Source: Aquilaria yunnanensis (Eukaryota; Streptophyta; Magnoliopsida; Malvales; Thymelaeaceae). Taken from it: DNA of 64,000 nt. Below are positions 12,568-24,200 of this stretch, piece after piece (within the stretch, counting starts at the first letter, position 1; each line of letters opens with the position of its first letter). The translations under genes and the position numbers were made by a program. Location of the stretch: NCBI GenBank assembly GCA_039654915.1, contig CM077600.1, positions 29,509,992 through 29,573,991 on the forward strand, given 5' to 3'. The notes under the pieces are model-generated. The model was not told the origin of the DNA. It saw only the letters and a program-made list of their open reading frames with translations, and did not search any database.

Positions 12568-12669
12568 GTACTGGTTAAGGGAACATTTGGGTACTTGGAT
12601 CCAGACAATCTCAGACGTCATAGACTATGTGTACTCATTTGAGGTGGTTCTATTTGAGATCATCATTCA
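12568..12669 (+). pseudogene. Receptor-like kinase fragment (activation segment region)
   Basis: Two short translated pieces in different frames match neighbouring kinase motifs: VKGTFGYLDP, typical of the activation segment in plant receptor-like kinases including the CrRLK1L (FERONIA-like) group, and then SDV followed by YSFEVVLFE, the subdomain IX sequence usually written SDVYSFGVVLFE. They are separated by a deletion and frameshift, and four extra residues interrupt the second motif. No intact catalytic domain exists here. The kinase origin is well supported; the subfamily is a guess. Confidence 0.7.
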
Positions 12670-12992
12670 CTCTTCCAGGCTGGTAACCCAGATCCAACTC
12701 CGCAGATAGAGTTCCCAGAGATCATGTTGCTAACTGGCTTTCTATCAATGTGTCTCTATCTGTATCTTTATTGTAATGCCACATAAAAAATATTAAGGAA
12801 AGACTATTGCTTCATTTAATTATATGATGAGAAATTGGTTCAGCGATACGAAGAGAGATCAAGTAAAGATTATGTACAATCCATGCAAGAGCAAAGGAAA
12901 CTCTAGTAGAACAAGTAGCAGACCAAGGATGAGAAGCGAATTGTGGGCTGTGGAGTGTACAGGAGTGGAGATGGAAGCTTAAAAAGCAGAAA

Positions 12993-13879
12993 TCAGTTTG
13001 TGACAGCGGGGGATTTAGGTTTCTTAACGATCAAGACAGGGCACTTGACGTTTTGCGCACAGTGATTGCTGACACTCCCCAGGAAAGCCCTGCAATGCAA
13101 GTAAGCCCAAACACAACCACCACATCAAACCAAAATGAAGCCAAGTATCAAGATGCAATGTAACAGGCTGCTGGGCCAGCACCTTTTGATGACACCGTAG
13201 CCATGGCTGCCCATGACCAACAGGTCAGGCTTCAGCTTCTCCGCCATCTCACAGATCACGTCCCTCGCATCACCCTCTGCTACGATCGCCTCCGTCTTAA
13301 CCTATTCCAAGAACCAAACAAACCCAGAATCCGTTTCTTTCCAACTTTTGGTGCTAAATAGTAATACTAATCCTATCTAGAATGCTATTACTATTGCAGC
13401 AAATTGAACTGAGCTTACTAGAAGCAGACATAGCAGAATAAGGTTACGTAAGTCACCTCATGGGCATGATCAGCGCACATCTTCTCGGCGCTCTTGATGA
13501 TGGAATCAGCCACCTCGTTGCAGTACTTCTCCATGGCACCCAAAGTATCGGCGGAGAACATATACCCTGGGGAATTCAAGCACCCCCACCCAATAATTAA
13601 GTACAAGCACTCAACCTTTTCTTCTTCAAGAATTTCTAGCTATACCTTTTCTCTTTTTCCCAATAATTTACAGCTAGCTCAGCTGTACAAAGACCTACCT
13701 GAACCTGTGCCGTCGATAGGAGAAGAATAGACCGCCCCAGGAGCCGATTTGGCGTAGAGGAAGATGAGGGTATCTTTGGAATCCTGAAAAACCAAGTTCT
13801 GGAGGCACCAGGAGAGCGCGTGCATGCTCTCCTCGCTTTGATCAACCGCCACCAGGATCTTCCGCTCTCTCGCCGCCAT
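12993..13879 (-). CDS. Universal stress protein A-like (USP) protein
   Basis: Small cytosolic nucleotide-binding protein of the UspA superfamily, linked to stress responses in plants. Four exons on the minus strand (13699-13879, 13457-13566, 13183-13301 and 12993-13089) join in phase to 168 residues. The N-terminus (MAARERKILVAVDQSEESMHALSWC) has the usual first beta strand and the aspartate that contacts the nucleotide. The ATP-binding signature G-x2-G-x9-G-S is complete and spans exons 3 and 4 (GSHGYGVIKRAFLGS). It ends in VKCPVLIVKKP plus a short tail. The ATG at 13879 is chosen because the family usually starts just before this strand, although the frame stays open further upstream. No sign of decay. 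Confidence 0.93.
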
Positions 13880-14082
13880 CAACGGTCGACCGGTCGCGGA
13901 ATAAAAAAGAAAACAAGCTTGATTTGAGTTTGCTCTGAATGAGGAAAGGATGGAGTTTAATAACAGAAACGGAAGCGCTGTCGTGCCGATCGCGACTGAA
14001 ATCCGTGGGTTTACTTGGTGGACTTGCTGTTGGTTGTTGCTGGTTTTGGCCCTTCGGGGGACCCCACAATCATTCAACTAAG

Positions 14083-15740
14083 ATAAGTTATGGGTAAATG
14101 ACAGCCATTGTCCCTAAACTATACCCATTTTACTTAATCATCCTGCAACTACCAATTGTTACATCGGTCATCTCTAACTATGAAAGTGTTGCAATAACAT
14201 CCTACTGTTAGGTTGGACCATTAAGAAGTGAAGGAAGTAAGGGAAAAGTGTTCAGTTAATCCTAAAACTTAGTAAATTTTTCTATTTGAGTTCTTATACT
14301 TTACAAATTTCTAAAACTTTTCTATTATCCATAATATGCTTCGATCGGGCCACCCACTTTGCTATACCTGATCAATTATATATGCTCTATCCAACTCCCC
14401 TTTGATCTACAACAAAACTCATAACAAATCTTGTCCCCTATTGGCCACCATACCTCGTCAAGAATCCAAACAAAATCTTATCTCCCTCAAGAAATCTTTG
14501 AAACCTAGACCTTTCAAGAAATAACTTTTTCTAAAATCCAAAATGAATAAAATGAAAATTTCTTAACGAGGCTTTTTGAGAGCAAACTTTTGGCGATTGA
14601 TCCCCTAGGAATAATCCACTTTTCTAAACCTAGAGGAATAAGATTAGGTTGCTAGACTAAACCCCCACACTCTTTTCCACAACCACCAGAATCTTCATCA
14701 ACAACACCAGTGTCTTTGGCTTCGAAGCTAGCACCACCAAAGGCGGATTGGCACGAGCTCGCTTCATCACCTACAAAGTGTGTTGGCCGTCGATTTCTAG
14801 AAACAAGTGCTTCGATGCAACCGCGATCTCCGACAATGTCAATGTCTTACCTATGTTCCTAGGAAGAAATGCCACTGCATTCTTCAACAATAATGTGGTG
14901 GATCATTTCACACCATGAAGCATGGGATTGTGGGGACCCTATGTTTGGGCTCCTATGTTATTATATCTGATTGTTACTATTGAATGTTTGAGATCCTATG
15001 TTATTGTATCTGATTGTTGAGCCTCAAGAAATTCAAATTAAAAAATATATAGATGTTGTTATTATAAAAAAAAAATGATGCAAATTGTTGTGCCAATGTG
15101 GAGCACTTGATCCTGAGAAGGCAAAGGGAAAGATATTGATTTGTTATAAGGGAATTAATGCAAGGCTGACAAGGGCCAGTAGACAACTCTGATTGGAGCA
15201 ACATGCATGGTACTTGCCAACAATCCTCAGACAGGGAATGAAGTCGTTGTTGATGCTCATGTCCTTCATTCATCCCACATCAATTTTCATGGCTAACATT
15301 ACCCTTTTTGCCTACATTAACTAGATAAATCAAATAAAAAAATTCCCAATAAGCAAGAAAAAAAAGACAAAGAAGCCTTGAAAAACAAAAAGACTTAAAA
15401 ATCGAAGTGATGAAAGTTATGTAAAAAATTAAAGGAACTGTAATCTAGAATAGGAAAAAAAAATAGAACTAATAGTATATATGTTTTTATAGTTTAAGGC
15501 ATGAATTATAAAATCGTAAAGTTTTAGGACTTAAATAGAAAAGTCTCATACATATAGGACTAATTATGCAATTTTATTTTCAATTTCCGTCACTTTTTAA
15601 CGTCTGATATAACGGTAAGATGTTGGATGCAATAATTGAATAGTTTGAGGATAATTGATGTAATAAATTATAGTTTTGAGACTATTAAGCAACATTGACG
15701 ATAGTTTAGGGATGATGGGTGTCATTTACCCATAAGTTAT
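14083..15740. mobile_element. Mutator-like element with captured subtilase fragments (Pack-MULE-like)
   Basis: A perfect 9 bp target duplication, ataagttat, flanks the element at 14083-14091 and 15732-15740. The element itself (14092-15731, 1640 bp) begins GGGTAAATGACA and ends TGTCATTTACCC, and its inverted arms remain alignable for about 200 bp. A 9 bp duplication with long terminal inverted repeats identifies the Mutator superfamily. There is no transposase; instead the interior carries pieces of a host protease gene, described separately. Confidence 0.9.
14710..15296 (+). pseudogene. Captured subtilisin-like protease gene fragments
   Basis: Inside the Mutator-like element, 14710-14920 translates to a stretch with TKGGLARARFITYKVCW and CFDA, which matches the catalytic-domain region of plant subtilases just after the active histidine, followed in another frame by FHTMKHGIV. 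A second piece at 15079-15296 gives GALDPEKAKGKILICYKG and then, after a frameshift, GATCMVLANNPQTGNEVV, which matches the protease-associated domain. Their order and orientation match those of a subtilase gene. The pieces contain frameshifts, stops and an internal deletion, so no functional enzyme is encoded. Confidence 0.8.
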
Positions 15741-15935
15741 TAATTGGGTTTATTGTTGCAAATAGGTCCCTTCATTGTATACTAGTCTCAAATCTTTAAA
15801 GTCTATTGTACTATTGGTTCCTAGCCTTCCAAAATTCACTACATCTCTCTGAGAGTTAAATATTAAATTTTTAAATTTTAAATTAAATTATTTGGTAATT
15901 ATCTTTCAATAAATTCAAACAATACTATAATTTTT
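15741..15935. other. Short AT-rich spacer
   Basis: AT-rich DNA following the Mutator-like element; no gene seen. Confidence 0.4.
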
Positions 15936-16160
15936 TAAGGCTAAACTGCATGATTTGCTCTTAAAATATATCTCATTTTACATATTTACTCCTGAATTGT
16001 TGAACATTGTAAAAGGAAGATTAAAATAACATTTTATAGCAACAATGCCCCTCCTTCCTTATCTTTGTCAGTGTTAATGCCTTTGAACACGAGCAAAAAA
16101 ATATAATTTGACGCATTTATATATTTTTTTAACTTAAACACTAAATATAAAAAAAATTGA
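15936..16160 (+). mobile_element. Truncated end of the same foldback family as 2969-5617
   Basis: The segment starts aaggctaaactgca and keeps the same landmarks, in the same order, as the left end at 2971-3360: TTAAAATAT, catatttact, a purine-rich block, ttttatagca, then ataatttgacgcat and aacttaaac from the internal tandem unit. The element breaks off after one unit and no right arm is found nearby. Confidence 0.75.
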
Positions 16161-18357
16161 GTAAAATATTCTATCAAAAAATATTAAAGGATATAAAAAA
16201 AATGTAACTTATCAAAACATATCCTAAAAGTACTTTTCAGGCTCTCATCTAAAATTTTGGACAAATTTAGTATAGAAAAATGCTTTTAATTATCTATTAG
16301 AAGTCTTTACGAAGTATACCATAAGCTAGTTGTATAATCATTTTTTACAAGTATGTTATTTAATAAAGAAAGAAATAACATGTAATCAAAATAAATTTCC
16401 CATTTTCATGGACCAAATCAATCTAAAATGAATTATATTGACCTAAATATTGACAAAAGAAAAGCTAAGGGTCAATTGTGAATTTTTTCTCCAGCACCAT
16501 GAGCTAGCTTGGACAAACTTACATAATTTCTCAAAGTTTGAGGACTTCAATGTACGGATTTAGAGTTAAGGGATTAACTTGCATCACCTCATGTTGATGA
16601 TGTTGACTATATGGATGCATCCATGTACACTACCGTGGGATCCATGGATACCACAAAAAAATAAAAAAAAATTTTAAATTCTAAGTAATTTTTATATAGG
16701 CCTCACTAAAATTTATCAAATGATTCCATTACTTTAAGAAAATGAGCAAAAAATAAAAACTAAATAATTAAAGCTATCTTTTCTATAAATGAATTGAAAC
16801 TAAATTAAAATTTCATATTTTCTTTTATAAATATGTTGTATATAAACAACAAATTATATATGAACCTCATAGAAAAACAAATTCTTAGATCCGTCCTTAG
16901 TTGACTGCTAGCGTGAGTAAGTAAGGCAAAAAGTTTAGGAAACAAGGATAATTTAACCAAATTTTGAGGGAAAAGTATAATTGAGCCCATAAAATTTGTT
17001 TACTAAATACTCATTCCGTCTCATATGTTTTGCACCATTTTTCTTTTTGGGTAGTCCTAAAACCGTGTGCTATTCCCTTTCTAGTAAGTTATATTCATTC
17101 AAAGGACAATTATGCCATTATTTCCATCTCCCCAAAATCGAATTGGACAAACACGTCAACCCTTTTGATATTGCTTCTCATCTCGATTGGCAGAATCAAG
17201 GAGCGGCAGGACAGAGGCAATTAGTGACAAGATGAGAATGGAGCACGAGGCGAATCGAGGCTAAAAGGGAGAGGGCAACGCAAATCCAGGCCGGAGGGGA
17301 AGAAGTCATTCACACATTTAGGACCTTGATTCAAAAATAAAAATATTTTGAAATTTGTGAGAAAATGTGTAATTAATTGTTTTGCCTTAAATTTAAATTA
17401 AGAGTAAGTGTAATGCACCCTACTCTTTATATATACGCACACACTACCCCTTATAGTATAAAATAAATGTGAACACACCAAATCTGGTTTCTAGTTAAAA
17501 CTAAATGTATATACAAATCAAATATTAGATACATACAAATTCGATGTACAAAAAAATGTAGAGATTTATATAAATTATCTGTAATATATGTACAAATGAG
17601 ATTACATATGTGTTAGTGCTATATTTAATAAAGTAATGATATGAACAAATTCAATCTCTCATTAAAAAATAAATATAAACGCATCAAATTTCACTTCACA
17701 CCAAAATTGAAGATATGTGTAAATGAGATACTAGATATGTACAAATTTAATGCACAATTAAAGTGAGCGATTTATACAAATAATATATGATATATGTACA
17801 AATAAGATAAAAACATGTTGTTATGTGAAAGTAATGTAATAAGATAAATAAAACCTATTAGAGTGATTAAACTAAAAATCCAAAAATAATTAATGGCCAT
17901 AATAAAAACACAAAAAAGTTAAAGAATCAAGTTTGGCGTTCTTCTAAAGTTGAGAAAAATTGTTTGGACGAACTAATCGATCTTTGCGGCGGCAATGGGG
18001 TGGTATTCCTCAACAAATCTCTTTGACCCAAACAATCAAAAGCAAATCAGGTGAGCAGCGACCTAGGATGGCTTGGACCGTGGCTAACAACCAACGGGAC
18101 AGCGTGGGCATGACTCGATTACAGCGAAGGGATGAAGGATCGTCGATCTTCCACCGATTTTGATAACGTCGGTGGCTGGGGACATTGGAGGGTAGCTGAC
18201 AGGGCGAGATTGGCGGTGGCAGGGACATTAGCGGCAGCGCGTGCATAACGATGTAGCTGTGAAGGAAGAAGCAACAAGACATACTTGAGATTTTCGCCTT
18301 TTAATGAGGGTAGAAGTGTAATTACATGACGCGCACAAAATAGTCAGCATTCTTCGT
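16161..18357. other. AT-rich intergenic region with MITE remnant and direct repeat
   Basis: No gene is supported. At 17006-17055 is one end of a Stowaway-like MITE (TACTCATTCCGTCTCATATG then TTTTGCACCATT), related to the complete one at 52338. A diverged direct repeat of about 215 bp period lies at 17462-17820, recognised by repeated acacatcaaat, gatatgtacaaat and atatatgtacaaat blocks. From 17940 to 18300 base composition is more complex but all frames are broken. Confidence 0.5.
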
Positions 18358-19231
18358 CTTCAATATGGGCAGAAATATCAAATTTGCCACTAATGTATTT
18401 GATTGAGCGCAGATATGCCACTGTATTTTTTTTTGCCTAATCTCTCACGATGTTTTAAAATAAGTCAGATATGTAACTGAAGTTTCAAATTGAGAATAAA
18501 TATGTCACTTTCTATTAAAAAACTAATGAAAAATGTTGAAAGTAACAAATTTTAAAATTTTAGGCTGATAATGCAAGTTTTAATAAATTTTAAAACCTTT
18601 TATAATTAAACTCTCTCTTGAATGCTAGAAGGGAAATAGGATAGCAGAGATTGAGGGAAGGTGGCGATTGATGATAAAATTCTCTTCTTTATTCACCATC
18701 AAACTTGTTTGATTCTTCAATTTTAGCCTAATTTCACATTGAATTTTCCTCATCTTTTCTGACCTGTAATTTTTATTTTTGATTTCATCCCTATTGGACT
18801 GAAAATTTTTGGTCTCATTCGATTGTCAATTCAATATGGAGTTGGACATGAAGATGGAGGGAGGTCGACTAGAGGCTATGGCATTGGTGACAAAAATAGT
18901 AATGGGGCTGAGGCAGTGGTGACGGGAATATCGACGAGGCTAGGGCACTAGTGACGGAAACGGCAATGAGGCTGGTGAGCTAACAGCGGCGATCAAACAT
19001 TCTTTTGGAAAAAGTCTAAAAGGTCTTAATATTTTTTTAAAGATGCATAATAACCCCAATATTTTAAAATCTGCTATTTTTATCATTTTTTGTTATTTTT
19101 TAATAGACAGTGGCATATTTGAGTCATTTTTTAAATATTAGTGGGAGATTAGGCAAAAAAGATTATAGTGGCAGATTCGGGCCCAACAAAAAATATTAGT
19201 GGTATATTTGAGATGTGTACCTTTAATATGA
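18358..19231. mobile_element. Probable Mutator-like element (diverged)
   Basis: Inverted arms begin near 18369 (agaaatatcaaatttgccac) and end near 19220, whose reverse complement reads acacatctcaaatataccac. They share further landmarks such as TTTTTTGCCTAATCTC and stay alignable for more than 150 bp. The flanks cttcaatatgg (18358-18368) and ctttaatatga (19221-19231) could be a diverged 11 bp target duplication. The interior (about 18620-19010) contains non-repetitive sequence with broken frames that I do not recognise. Confidence 0.6.
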
Positions 19232-19755
19232 GAAGAGAACTAATTTTGTTTCCCTTCCAATTTTATCCTATTTTCTATATCCGACATAGAAAATAGGAAA
19301 AATGATAGAAACTCCACATAGCTTTTGCATATAAATCCCTTTGGTATTCTGACAGACACTTCTCCTTAGTCCTTACTTTCCCAACCTCCGGGAGACGAGT
19401 AAGTTTCAAAATCTCAAGAGGAAAGGTGCAGTTATCAGAAAATCTAGAGGGGTTTGCGTAATTTTTTTCTGCATCTTGACGGCCAGTCTCGATCCAACAT
19501 CCAACAACAATCCAAGGACGGGATTGGCCCACGTCTGCCGAGTATCACAATCCCGAACATAAATTGAAAAATTGTAACTCCACCAGTGGCGTTAGGCATA
19601 TCTCACACGCACATGTATAAGACGCCTTGCCCTGTAAACTACGCTGTAGTCCTCAACTTCACCACTTTCCCTTGCCCGTCACTCCTGCATCTTAGGAAAT
19701 TCTATGACGATTTAGTACACCATTCTTTTGTTTTCCCTTTTCTTGATTTCAATAC
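19232..19755. other. Spacer upstream of the SAR1 pseudogene
   Basis: No coding match seen. Sequence complexity increases from about 19560, which could be the 5' flank or UTR carried along with the duplicated SAR1 gene. Confidence 0.35.
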
Positions 19756-20566
19756 ATGTTTTTGGTGGATGTTCTACCACGTCCTCGCCTCTCTGGTTTT
19801 TTGGCAGCAAGAGGCCACGATTCTGTTTCTTGGACTCGATAATGCAAGCAAAACCACCCTGCTTCATATGCTCAAGGACGGGGTTTTCTTCTTTCTTTAT
19901 GCTCTTTTTTCCTTCAATTTTTAGTCACTGAACTTGTCGCTCGATGTTTGTCTGGGTTTGGTTTAAGTTTTTATAATTTACTGATTTTCAGGTGAGGACA
20001 AGCAGTCACTGATTTTCTTTTGCCATTTGGGCGTTTGTTGATGAAATTTGACAGAGATTAGCTCAGCACCAGCCCACTCAGTACCCAACATCAGAGGACT
20101 TGAGCATCAGGAACATCGAGTTCAAAGCTTTTGATTTGGGTGGTCATCAGATTGCCCGTAGAGTCTGGAAAGATTATTATGCCGAGGTCACCATTCTTTA
20201 TTATACTCATGTACCATGTTTAAATGGCTGTTTGGCATCTAATCTATGAGCTTATGATTTCAGTACTGGGATTAATTGGTGAAGATTCGCAACATCAGCC
20301 ACTAGGTTGACGCAGTTGTTTACCTGGTTGATGCGTACGAGAGAGAGGCCTGCGGAGTCAAATACAGAACTGGTTGCTCTGCTGTATGATGAGGCCTTAG
20401 CGGACTTGGTGAACAAGATTGACATACCATATGCGGCCTCAGAGGATGTGGCCAGGGTAAGGACAGCTTAGAGCCAGTGGGGTTCAAATTCATGTGCAGC
20501 ATTGTCCAGAACATGGGCTATGGGGATGGTTTCAGGTGGGTCTCTCACTACGTCTACATCCAGTAG
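19756..20566 (+). pseudogene. SAR1-like small GTPase pseudogene (COPII coat)
   Basis: SAR1 starts COPII vesicle formation at the ER. Here recognisable blocks are in order but broken: an N-terminal block [20 protein letters not shown] with P-loop changed from the expected NAGKTT to NASKTT (near 19800-19860); [15 protein letters not shown] and [20 protein letters not shown] (20056-20187); VDAVVYLVDAYERE and, after a 2-base deletion in a GA run, NKIDIPYAASED (20309-20450); and a C-terminal block ending at the stop 20564-20566. Intron-like gaps remain between blocks, so this is a duplicated rather than processed copy. A frameshift follows the start, the segment before NKID is shortened and a long stretch before the C-terminus is missing. 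It cannot make an active GTPase. Confidence 0.88.
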
Positions 20567-21224
20567 CTTGGCTATACATATTGGAAATTCAAGATGGACT
20601 ACACATCCGGAAAGTTCTACATTACTTGTTCTTTCTAAATGATGTGTTAAATAGTTTTACAATTTGTTTAAACTCAAGTACTACACGCAGCTCCAGTCAT
20701 TATCTACCAAAAGTGTCTACTGGATAAAAGGATTGCAAAACTCTTTCGTTAGTCTGTTTGTTCAAATGTTAATTTTCACACTAGAGAATGGCACGTAACA
20801 GACGATAATTCTAGAAACACTCTTGCCCTTTGCTCTTCTCTAACTCCTGCAATCCTTCCTCTTCTAACTCCTGCAGATTTAACTGCCTGAAGAAAGCATT
20901 TCCAATAGCTAGTTTGTTTTCTCTAGTTAAACATTACTGATAAGGATAGTTTTAACTTACTATAAACACCAAAATTAAAAGATACAGTTGACATAATTTT
21001 CTTTTTCTTTTCTTTCCAAGTCCTAACGTTAATCACCAGTACCGTTCAAAGGCGCACTCTCCAAGAGCACAGTAAATGTGAAGACACTGTTTCTTTTTCT
21101 CTACCACTACTAATGACGTTGGATTAGAACATTACAACAGTACAAAAGCTCTCCACCCACCTGAGGCAATAAACGTAAACTTAACAGAATCTGGGTTAAG
21201 CTCAAACCTCAAAAAATGTATTGA
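20567..21224. other. Spacer and 3' UTR of the SNU23-like gene
   Basis: The part nearest 21224 should be the 3' UTR of the minus-strand gene. No other gene is seen. Confidence 0.45.
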
Positions 21225-24200
21225 TCATTTTTTTGATGAACGAAAACCTCCAAATCCCATCATAGCTGCAACATCTGGATCCATTTCAGGTTCCTCTTCA
21301 GCCACCTTGTCTTTCTGGGGGAAACGCAACAATCAAGACAGAGTTTCAAAAAAAGGCAAATATTTGGTACTTAAAAAAAAAAAAAAAAGGCTAAAAGGGA
21401 GGGTCTGTGTCTCCCAAGACAGTGAAAGGTAAGAGGAAGGAGGATGAATGCTTTGTAGCCAAGCAAATTTCAGAAACTACATACAGAAATTCTAGAATAC
21501 TGACCTTTTTCTCTTTCTTCCTTTCTCGTCGTAATCTCTTTCGTTCTTCCTCCTCTTCTTGCTGTTTCATAATCCGATCATCAAGATCTGAGAGGGAAAA
21601 AAAAAAGATGACCATGGCAATGCTAATGATGTGAGAAATATACAGCTAAACCTTTGTTTTTCTTAATAAAATAGGAAAAATAAGTGGCTGTGCTGTTTCA
21701 GGATTCCAACCAAGTGAGCATAACTACTAACCTTGCTCTGAGAAGCTACCTGGAGCTTTCCTCTTCTTCAACACTTCAAATCGTTCTTGGACCTGCACAG
21801 GATAAAAAGTTTAGAAAAATCCTCAGTGTTTGCCAGTAGACTCCAAGAACTTATATCCAATAACAGTGGCCCCATCCTTTAGGAACTTATGTGACCTGAA
21901 CCAAGCTTGTAGACTTCCACAAGACAGATTATATACCTGTTTTAATGTTGCTCTTTCTACTCGCATAGACATACCCAAAGCTCTTTGATCTACAAAATTA
22001 TATTATAGTAGAGATTTGTCAATAAGAATTGCAAAAGAGATTACATGTGCAGGAACACAAGTAGATTGATCACACAAAATAGAAATCTCTGATAAACAGC
22101 TTACGTTTTTTCCCATTTATATGATCCAAGTAGTTTGCTGAATCCTTCACGACACATTCGCAAACCGAACAGTAATAACCAGCCTGTTAAGAATAGATTT
22201 AATCATGACTGCCATAGCGCGCACACAATCTTCAGTAAAAGGAGACAAGTCTAAACAGAGCAAAGAATGTGTGTCACACACCCTGGTGCTAGTTTAGAAA
22301 GATTAGTGATTAATAGAAATTATCAAATGTTGTATTGTAATTACATACTGATTGTGAATTATGTTCAACTACGGTATGATTGTAAGAATGGCCCTCAGGT
22401 AAGGTAGTGTAGAATTACTTATGCATGAAGTAACTATACAAAGCTAGGAGTAACTATACAAAGCTAGGAATTAAGCATAGTAATGCCTAAATTAGTAAAA
22501 GGGGACAAGTATAAACAGTGCAAAGAATGTGTGTCACACACCCTGGTGCTAGGTCAGTAAGATTAGTGATTAATAGAAATTATCAAGTGTTGTGTTGTAA
22601 TTACATAGTGATTGTGAATGATGTTCAACTACGGTATGATTGTAAGAATGGACCTCAGTATTACTTATGCATGAAGTAACTATACTAAGCTAGGAAATAA
22701 GCATAGTAATGCCTAGATTTTAATACTGTATAATGATATTAGCCAAGCTTGTATTTTGATAGTACGTGTAAAGTGTGGAAGTAACAAATATTGGTAATTA
22801 AGAATGATGATAATGGAAAGGGTGATCAAATAATGAAGTTGGCTTAAGTGTAAAATTAATAGACTTCAGATTGTTAGGTACAGATTTGGTAAAATTACGC
22901 TAAGTAGAGCTATTGTTTCCTCCAATAAGCCAATGCTAGCCTAGAAACTAAGAGAAAGAAGGCCTATTTCTAGTTGGAAGCCAGTGTTAAGCAAATCCTA
23001 TACTGAAAGTAGATAGAGAACGAGGACAAAGGGTGATTGGAATCAAGATTGGTTTGCAAAACCTAAAATTCTTAAAGAATTGGCAGAAAGACATGGAAAA
23101 GGGTTAAGCAAGTCAACATGCAAATTAGGGCTTTCCTAATTTTTGGATTACTCCGTAGATAGGGGTTTAAATTATGCTTACTTATGAATAACAAGTTGAT
23201 AAAAATGTTAACTACATGTCTAGAGATTTCCGGTAGTTGTGCATGTGAATGTAACATGGATATTGCTGGTTCTACATGTCTTGGGAGAAAAGAAAGGTTC
23301 CTAAGAAGCTACTGTATATTGATAATGAATGGATCAGAAATCATATTTGGGGAGTTGTATAAGCTAAAAACTGCCCAAAAAAGTTCATGATCATAACTGA
23401 ATGTAGCTTAGGGTTATGAGGAAGCTGATCCTTGGTCATCATTTATTATTGTCATCACTGGAATACTGAATTCCGGATTGATGATATGGTAGAACCAAAA
23501 GATTATTGGTATTGTTAAATGTTCTGTTAACCGTCATGAGCTTTCATCAAAATCTCACCCTTGAATCTCTGGAATGTGCAAATGAGACTCATTAGGAGTA
23601 GTAATTTTAATGTGGGGACTTGTGCAGTGCAGTAGATTATAAATTGCTTCAAGTAATGAACATTACATTATTTTATGTAATTTCCAGGAGATTCATTAAC
23701 AAGTGAATAAAACTGGCTTATAAATAAGTTATGTATAATGCATAGAAAAGGGTTTTGTTCAAGACTTGCCAAGAAACTCAGTGGGATCAAGTGGTGCTAG
23801 TACCAAACCCACAAGAAGATGTATGTTGACAAACATATTGTAGCTAAATGTTTTACCGGATATGTAAATACTGATCCCATCCATTTACACCCTAAAAATG
23901 TAAATTTTGATGCATCTTGGATCCTGAAATTAAACTAGGTGTAAGTGCGCTATGTGAGACTCCTATGGACGCTTAACCATGCGGCTTAGACACTTAAGGA
24001 ACTATGTGATCTATGGTGGCTAGACTGTATCGATGTCATTCAAGGTTAATGCTAATTATGCCTTATGACAGGATGATGAAGTTGACCTTGAGTTTGACTT
24101 TATAAATAGAGTATAAAATGAGGAATAAAGTTGTACTATACGGTTCAAAGTAGTAAATGAAACTTGTATGGATATAATTTAGTGGCAACAAGGAGTTAGA

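Noticed and set aside
19586..19924. Functional SAR1 GTPase
   Set aside because: Only fragments of the protein are in frame, the P-loop glycine is replaced by serine and the C-terminal half has deletions and frameshifts.
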